DNA from: Anthostomella pinea
Lineage: Eukaryota > Ascomycota > Sordariomycetes > Xylariales > Xylariaceae
Direction: 5' to 3'
Assembly (NCBI GenBank): GCA_963556695.1
Contig: CAUWAG010000010.1
Coordinates: 2,480,001 to 2,544,000, forward strand
Length of the DNA: 64,000 nt
Positions 59,271 through 64,000 of the stretch are shown here, piece after piece (position 1 is the first letter of the stretch; every line of letters starts with the position of its first letter). Made by a program: the position numbers and the translations under genes. The notes under the pieces are model-generated. The model ran no database searches and was not told where the DNA came from. It saw only the letters and a list, made by a program, of their open reading frames with translations.

Positions 59271-62200
59271 GTACATCAAACGAAACATATCAACACAGGC
59301 ATCTAGTCATCCATTCTGTGAATACAACAGGAAGACAAAAGAGTACAGGCCCTACAGAGTTAGCCATCAACCTGGCTGACTACAAAGGAGAACAAGCAGA
59401 CATCATTCTGATACAAGAGCCCTGGGTTGGCATACCACTAGGCAGGAAAATTGGAGTAAAGACACACCCCAATTACGATATATACTCCCCAGTGGATTCC
59501 TGGGACAGCGACAGTACACGGCCCAGATCTCTCATCTATGTGAGAAAACACCTTCAAGCGGATCAACTTCGGCCCTATGCTACACAAGACATCACCTGGG
59601 TTAAGGTACATGGCATCACATTTGTCAGTGTCTACCGGCCATGTGACAACCCACAGGAAGTGGATGATATTCTGGAAGTATGGACTCCACCTTTTGGCTG
59701 TGTTATAGCTGGAGATTTTAATGCTGGCGACACATCCTGGAACTCGAACAAACCAGGATATCATGGTGGCGTTATACTGGCACAGACTATGGCAGACCAC
59801 GGACTGGATCTGATTTCTGAACTAGATGTCCCAACACATGACGATAGAAATGTACTGGATCTGGTGTTCTTAGATGTCCCCATGGCTGAAGCCTCAGTCA
59901 ATGATGCACTTCAGTGCACCTCAGATCATGAGACATTACAAATAGTCATTCTAATTCAGGGAAATCGGGACCGAGTTCCCAAGGCCAATCATTGGATAGT
60001 ACCGGACAATAAACTACAAGAGCTGGCAGACAATGTCCAAACCAGGATTCATGAACTCCCCGGCTGGATGTATCCCCTGGCCAGGTGGATACCTTTACAC
60101 AAAGCTTGATCAATATGATTCAAGGCTGTATCAGGACAGTGGGCAAGAAGCCCCGTCAATCTAGGCCCACTGCTTGGTAGAATGATAACTGCAAAGCAGC
60201 TATTCAGACATACAGGGCCCTTTCTAAACAGACCACAAGCCAAGAAGGGCGAAATTCAGCCCGACGGGAATTTTGCTATGTGGTCCGAAAAGCAAAGAAA
60301 GAGTACTGGCAGACTCTAATTAATTCAGCGACTGAATCAAAAGACCTGTACAGAATTGTTTCCTGGCACAAGCTGTCAGCAGGATTGCGTTCCCCCCCAA
60401 TTATTATAGGGGACCAAATCTTTGAGTCACAAGAGAGCAAAGCAAATGCACTACGCTTAGCCACGCTTGAACGAAGTACCCCAGACAACAATATCATTGA
60501 CCCCTGGTCTGCTCAGATCACACAAGCCAAGCCACACATCCCCCTTGAATACCATGTCGGACTAGAAGAGGCTGAAGGGTGCACTATAGGGACCAAGAGC
60601 AACTCCCCAGGAGTAGACACCCTCACAGTACGGATTCTAAAAGCTTGCTGGCCAGTCATTGGGGAGCATATCAGAGCCCTTTTCCAGACCTGTCTACAGA
60701 TTGGACACTACCCTAAACCATTCAAAGTAGCTGAGATAGTGATGATCCCAAAGCCAGGCAAGAAAGACTACTCTAACCCCAGGGCCTACAGACCAATATC
60801 GCTATTATCATGTCTTGGCAAAGGCCTAGAACGACTCATTACAAAAAGAATTGCCTGGTTTGTCATCAAACTCGGAATTCTAGCTCCACAACATTTTGGA
60901 GCTCTACCAAAGCGCTCTGCCGCCGACTTGGTAGCTGCACTCATACACGATATTGAGCAGGCCCTTGACCAAGGCCTTGTTGCAACGGTAGTCACAACAG
61001 ATGTGACAGGGGCCTTTGACGCTGCCCTAATGGGACGGCTAGTGGTTCGCATGAGAGAACAGGGCTGGCCAGACTTTCTCATAAGATAGGTCCAGTCATT
61101 CATGTCTAAACGGCCCGCAAGAGTTCGGTTTGAAGGTATTGTGACCGACATAAAAGCTCTCACTTATGGGCTACCACAAGGCTCACCAGCTTCTCCAATC
61201 CTTTATATGCTGTATACAGAGCCAATCTGTGCCCGACTCGGTATGAAAAGAAGACGCTTTGGATATGCAGACGACCTAGCGACTCTCTGTATTGGAAAAG
61301 ACCTTTAAAAAACAGTCAAAGAGGCTTCTGAAAATCTTTACCTGCTCAACCAATGGGGACATAACAATGCTATTGAATTTGATCCCGACAAAACCAAGAT
61401 CATGCACTTCTCACAGAAAAAGAACTCAGACAATCCTCCGGTCCGCCACGGGACAATAAACAGAACAACAAAGAACTCCATGCGATGGCTGGGTGTCTTC
61501 CTGGATAGAAAACTGAACTTCAAAGATCATGTTTCCTACTGGGCCAAGAAAGCTAGTAGGGTAGCAAACCACCTTCAAGGACTATGCAACACAGTCAAAG
61601 GACTTCCAGTAAAGTCAACCAAGAGGGCTGTGAAAGCTTGTGTTATTCCTATTCTTACACATGGCCTGGAGGCCTGGTACCCAGGAATGGAAAAAATTGG
61701 GAGCTTAGGTGGGACATCAGCATGTCGCATTAAAGGGCTTTTTAGAACGATAGATGCTGTATTACGAACGGCAATCAGAGCTATCTTGCCAGTCTGGAAA
61801 ACACACCCTGGACATATCCTATACTTTGAATCACAGATTCCTCCAGCAGGAATTCTTGCAGAGTCAATAAAAAGACGTCACGGCCTCCGACTCGGACGAG
61901 TAGACCAGAGATACCCTCTTGTTGGCAGGCTCCAAATACAAGCTCGCAAAGAACTAACAAGGCTACAAAGGAGCTTCTAACTAGTCCCTGACTTCCAGAG
62001 ACCAATACTCACCAAGCCATTATGGAAGAAGCCCCCAGTCCGTAAAAACAAAGACAAAGAAACAGATCTCTTCAAGCAATGGCTACAGGAAAGAAATGCG
62101 AACACTGACCTTGTCATCTACTCAGATGGATCACAATTAAACGACCAAGGCACAACCCGCACTGGATGGGGCTATACCATCAGGAAAGGCGGCACTACAC

Positions 62201-62955
62201 AAGAAGTATACCGGGGAAGGGGCAGACTTCTACAAGCAGAAGTAATGGATGCTGAAGTCCATGGTGCTCTCCAAGGTCTTGCAACAGCCAGGGCAATTGG
62301 ACATGGAAAACAGGTATATGTCTGCCTGGACAACACATCAGTGGTGGATGGGCTCAATGGGACTCCACCCGAGACATCACAGAAAATTTTTCTGCAATTC
62401 CAAGAACTCGCCACAGCACACACTCCTGGAGTGACCATCAAGTGGATTCCTGGACACAGAGATATTGATGGTAACGAAGCTGCCGATACACTAGCAAAAG
62501 AGGGTACTATGCTAGAAATAGACACAATAAACCTTCCTACAATCTCTTAGGTCAAGAGAGATCTCAAGAGAAAGGGCAAGAAAGAGTTCAACCAATGGTG
62601 GAAAGACCAATCAGAACCTAAATATCAAGAAGTATACTCACATGCAGTAACTGAAAGAGGCCTTATATCCTTTAAGAGGAGCACTCTACACAGATTTCTA
62701 GCGGCCAGATCTGGACATGGCGACTTTGCCAGATACCATGAACGCTTTGGGCATACAGACTCGAACAACCACTGCAGCTGTGGTGAAAAGAAAACACCAC
62801 AATATATTTTCTTTTGTAAGAGGCTAGGAAAAAATCGGTTGTTGCCTAGGTACTCGCCTAGGACAGCCTGTTTACAATACTTAGGGGAGAGGAGCACAGA
62901 ATGGGCAAAATTCGTGGAGAAGAGCAAGTTCTTTTCAACAATCTGTCTCCAATAG
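59264..62955 (+). pseudogene. LINE ORF2 (endonuclease, reverse transcriptase, RNase H)
   Basis: Starts at ATG 59264. AP-endonuclease domain about 59370-60000 with IQEPWVG, GDFNAG and SDHETL. A single-base loss in a C run near 60057 shifts the frame before the linker (QSLINMIQGCIRTVG). Reverse transcriptase about 60600-61400 with AYRPISLLS and the catalytic box YADD. RNase H about 62110-62510 with IYSDGS, AEVMDAEVHGAL, CLDNTS and PGHRDIDGNEAAD, all catalytic acidic residues present. The C-terminus has the finger HCSCGEKK...C. Premature stops: TAG 60178, TAG 61087, TAA 61306, TAA 61978, TAG 62548. Between stops the protein is well conserved, so inactivation is by point mutation. Confidence 0.88.
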
Positions 62956-63144
62956 ATAGCTGTTCTTGAAGGACCAGATGGATGACCCCAAGGTCATACC
63001 GCCGCAACAACGGGGATGGGCCCATGAGCAAGACTGACTGTACTTATTTTCTTGAGACCTCCACACCCCTGCGATGCAGAGGCTCTGGGAGGCGTGGTCT
63101 GCACTACTGAGGAGCTACCCCCCACGTTAAATACAAAACAAACA

Positions 63145-63156
63145 AACTAGGTTCCG
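63145..63156. repeat. LINE target-site duplication, right copy
   Basis: AACTAGGTTCCG, identical to 57539-57550; lies right after the LINE tail. Confidence 0.85.
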
Positions 63157-63202
63157 TTGTCTAACTGTCAAGGTGCCCTCTAGGCGTACCTTTAATCCAA
63201 CA
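63157..63202 (-). repeat. Ty1/copia 3' LTR, inner part (46 bp)
   Basis: Ends ATCCAACA on the plus strand. Immediately outside it is CACCCCCTC, the complement of a purine tract (GAGGGGGTG) that would prime plus-strand synthesis, which fixes this as the inner edge of the 3' LTR. Confidence 0.75.
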
Positions 63203-64000
63203 CACCCCCTCAGCCAGGCAGGCAACGGCTCTGGCTGAACTAGCCTATAGAGTAAATTACTTCAAGGTCTTGACTCAAAATCTCCTCTCTTCTCAATGGC
63301 TCCTTCCTTTGACCTCAAATCAACCTGTCTCGCCTGAGTGTCCACCAATCCCAACTGATCCAGAAATCCTGCCCACCGTTGAGCCGGCAAGGCCTTGGTT
63401 AACCCATCCGCTTTCATCTGTGCTAATGGTGTACTCGATGCTGACAGTTCCTTATTCCATTTCTTGTCAAAGCCAATGGTTATATATATCCACATGCCGC
63501 AATTTGGTTTTAAGAGGGCGATTTCGGCGATTACTAACTTAATTGTCTATGTGTTGTCGCATTCCACTTTCATCTTCTCGCGTTCGAGTTGAACACCAAG
63601 TTCTGTGACTAACCGGCTGATGTATAGGGTCTCTTTGACTGCCTGAGCCAGTGCGAGTAGTTCCGCTTCTGTGGTAGATGTAGTGACCATGTCTTGCTTG
63701 TTGGCCCTCCAGCCGATCAATCCTCTAAAGAGAGTCATGACAAATGCCTAAGAGCTCTTTTTGTCAAGAGTATTATCGGCAAAAGAAGCATCACTGGCCA
63801 CCATTAAATCGTCTCCTCCTCCAAACTGAAGAGAGTGGTGTCTTGTTCTGTATAGGTATCGGATGACTTGGTCGGCGGCATTCTGATGGATCTGACTTGG
63901 GTTATTAAGGAATCTCGCGAGGCATGATGTTGCGAAGGCTATGTCTGGTCGTGTGGAAACAGAGGCAAATAGAATGGAATCAATCTTTTGTTGGTATTTC
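63203..64000 (-). mobile_element. Ty1/copia pol, 3' end (RT tail and RNase H), decayed, cut by window
   Basis: Minus-strand text matches the last part of a copia polyprotein: the reverse-transcriptase tail (FASVSTRPDIAFATSCLARF, IRYLYRTRHHSL), RNase H (SDASFADN, then KQDMVTTSTTEAELLAL), and the C-terminal copia signature ADGLTKALPAQRW. Stops interrupt it, for example TAG at 63750-63748 in the conserved KSS-x-AF stretch, and others near 63543 and 63498. The upstream part of the element lies beyond base 64000. The purine tract and LTR follow directly downstream. Confidence 0.88.

Larger units (their letters stand above)
57551..63144 (+). mobile_element. Tad1-type LINE retrotransposon, full-length but mutated
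   Basis: A 5.6-kb non-LTR element between identical 12-bp target duplications. It has a 5' leader with a GC hairpin, a gag-like ORF1 with zinc knuckles, and an ORF2 with AP-endonuclease, reverse transcriptase, RNase H and a terminal Cys-His finger, then an A-rich tail (AAATACAAAACAAAC) rather than pure poly(A). This order is that of the fungal Tad1 clade. It carries seven premature stops, all explainable as CAA, CAG, CGA or TGG changed by one transition, and one single-base frameshift. Confidence 0.88.

Overview
The window looks like nuclear DNA of a filamentous ascomycete (Pezizomycotina; perhaps a Sordariomycete, but that level is only a guess). Support comes from short 50-130 bp GT-AG introns with CTAAC/CTGAC-like branch sites, fungal gene families (PI-PLC with PH/EF/X/Y/C2 domains, Pfa3-type palmitoyltransferase, DHA1-type MFS transporter, GH128 Asl1-like glucanase with PAN-like modules, small secreted Cys-rich protein, MYND and amidoligase-like proteins), a TTAGGG-type interstitial telomere repeat, and retroelements broken mainly by C-to-T/G-to-A nonsense changes as expected from repeat-induced point mutation (RIP).

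Layout. 1-1.4 kb: decayed 5' end (gag, possible LTR) of an LTR retrotransposon on the minus strand. 2.5-4.5 kb: broken amidoligase-like gene. 4.6-9.7 kb: no recognisable gene. 9.7-13.1 kb: large intronless phospholipase C gene. 13.1-30.1 kb: about 17 kb without a gene I can support. 30.1-31.1 kb: epoxide-hydrolase-like pseudogene broken by a 14-bp tandem duplication and other frame breaks. 31.7 kb: interstitial telomere repeat. 32.5-33.4 kb: ankyrin-type fragment. 34.6-35.2 kb: one broken short frame and one small membrane-peptide frame. 36.1-37.7 kb: Pfa3-like palmitoyltransferase with one intron. 38.8-39.4 kb: compound TTA/TTTA microsatellite of about 550 bp. 41.0-43.0 kb: MFS transporter with two introns. 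44.5-45.1 kb: RRM-like protein. 47.3-49.0 kb: secreted GH128 enzyme, preceded by five 11-bp direct repeats. 51.0-51.4 kb: small secreted Cys-rich protein. 52.2-53.9 kb: MYND-finger gene with frame breaks.

The right end is a transposon cluster. 54.6-56.8 kb is a pogo/Fot1-like DNA transposon with about 90-bp terminal inverted repeats, a TA target duplication and a transposase that reads through intact once two introns are removed. It appears to have landed in a Cys-rich exon. 57.4-64 kb is the 3' end of a Ty1/copia element on the minus strand, whose 173-bp 3' LTR is split by a 5.6-kb Tad1-type LINE flanked by a 12-bp target duplication.

The live-looking genes cover lipid signalling (PLC), protein lipidation (palmitoyltransferase), export (MFS) and wall or host interaction (GH128, small secreted protein). 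They do not form an obvious cluster or pathway. No biosynthetic cluster, CRISPR array, rRNA or convincing tRNA was seen.
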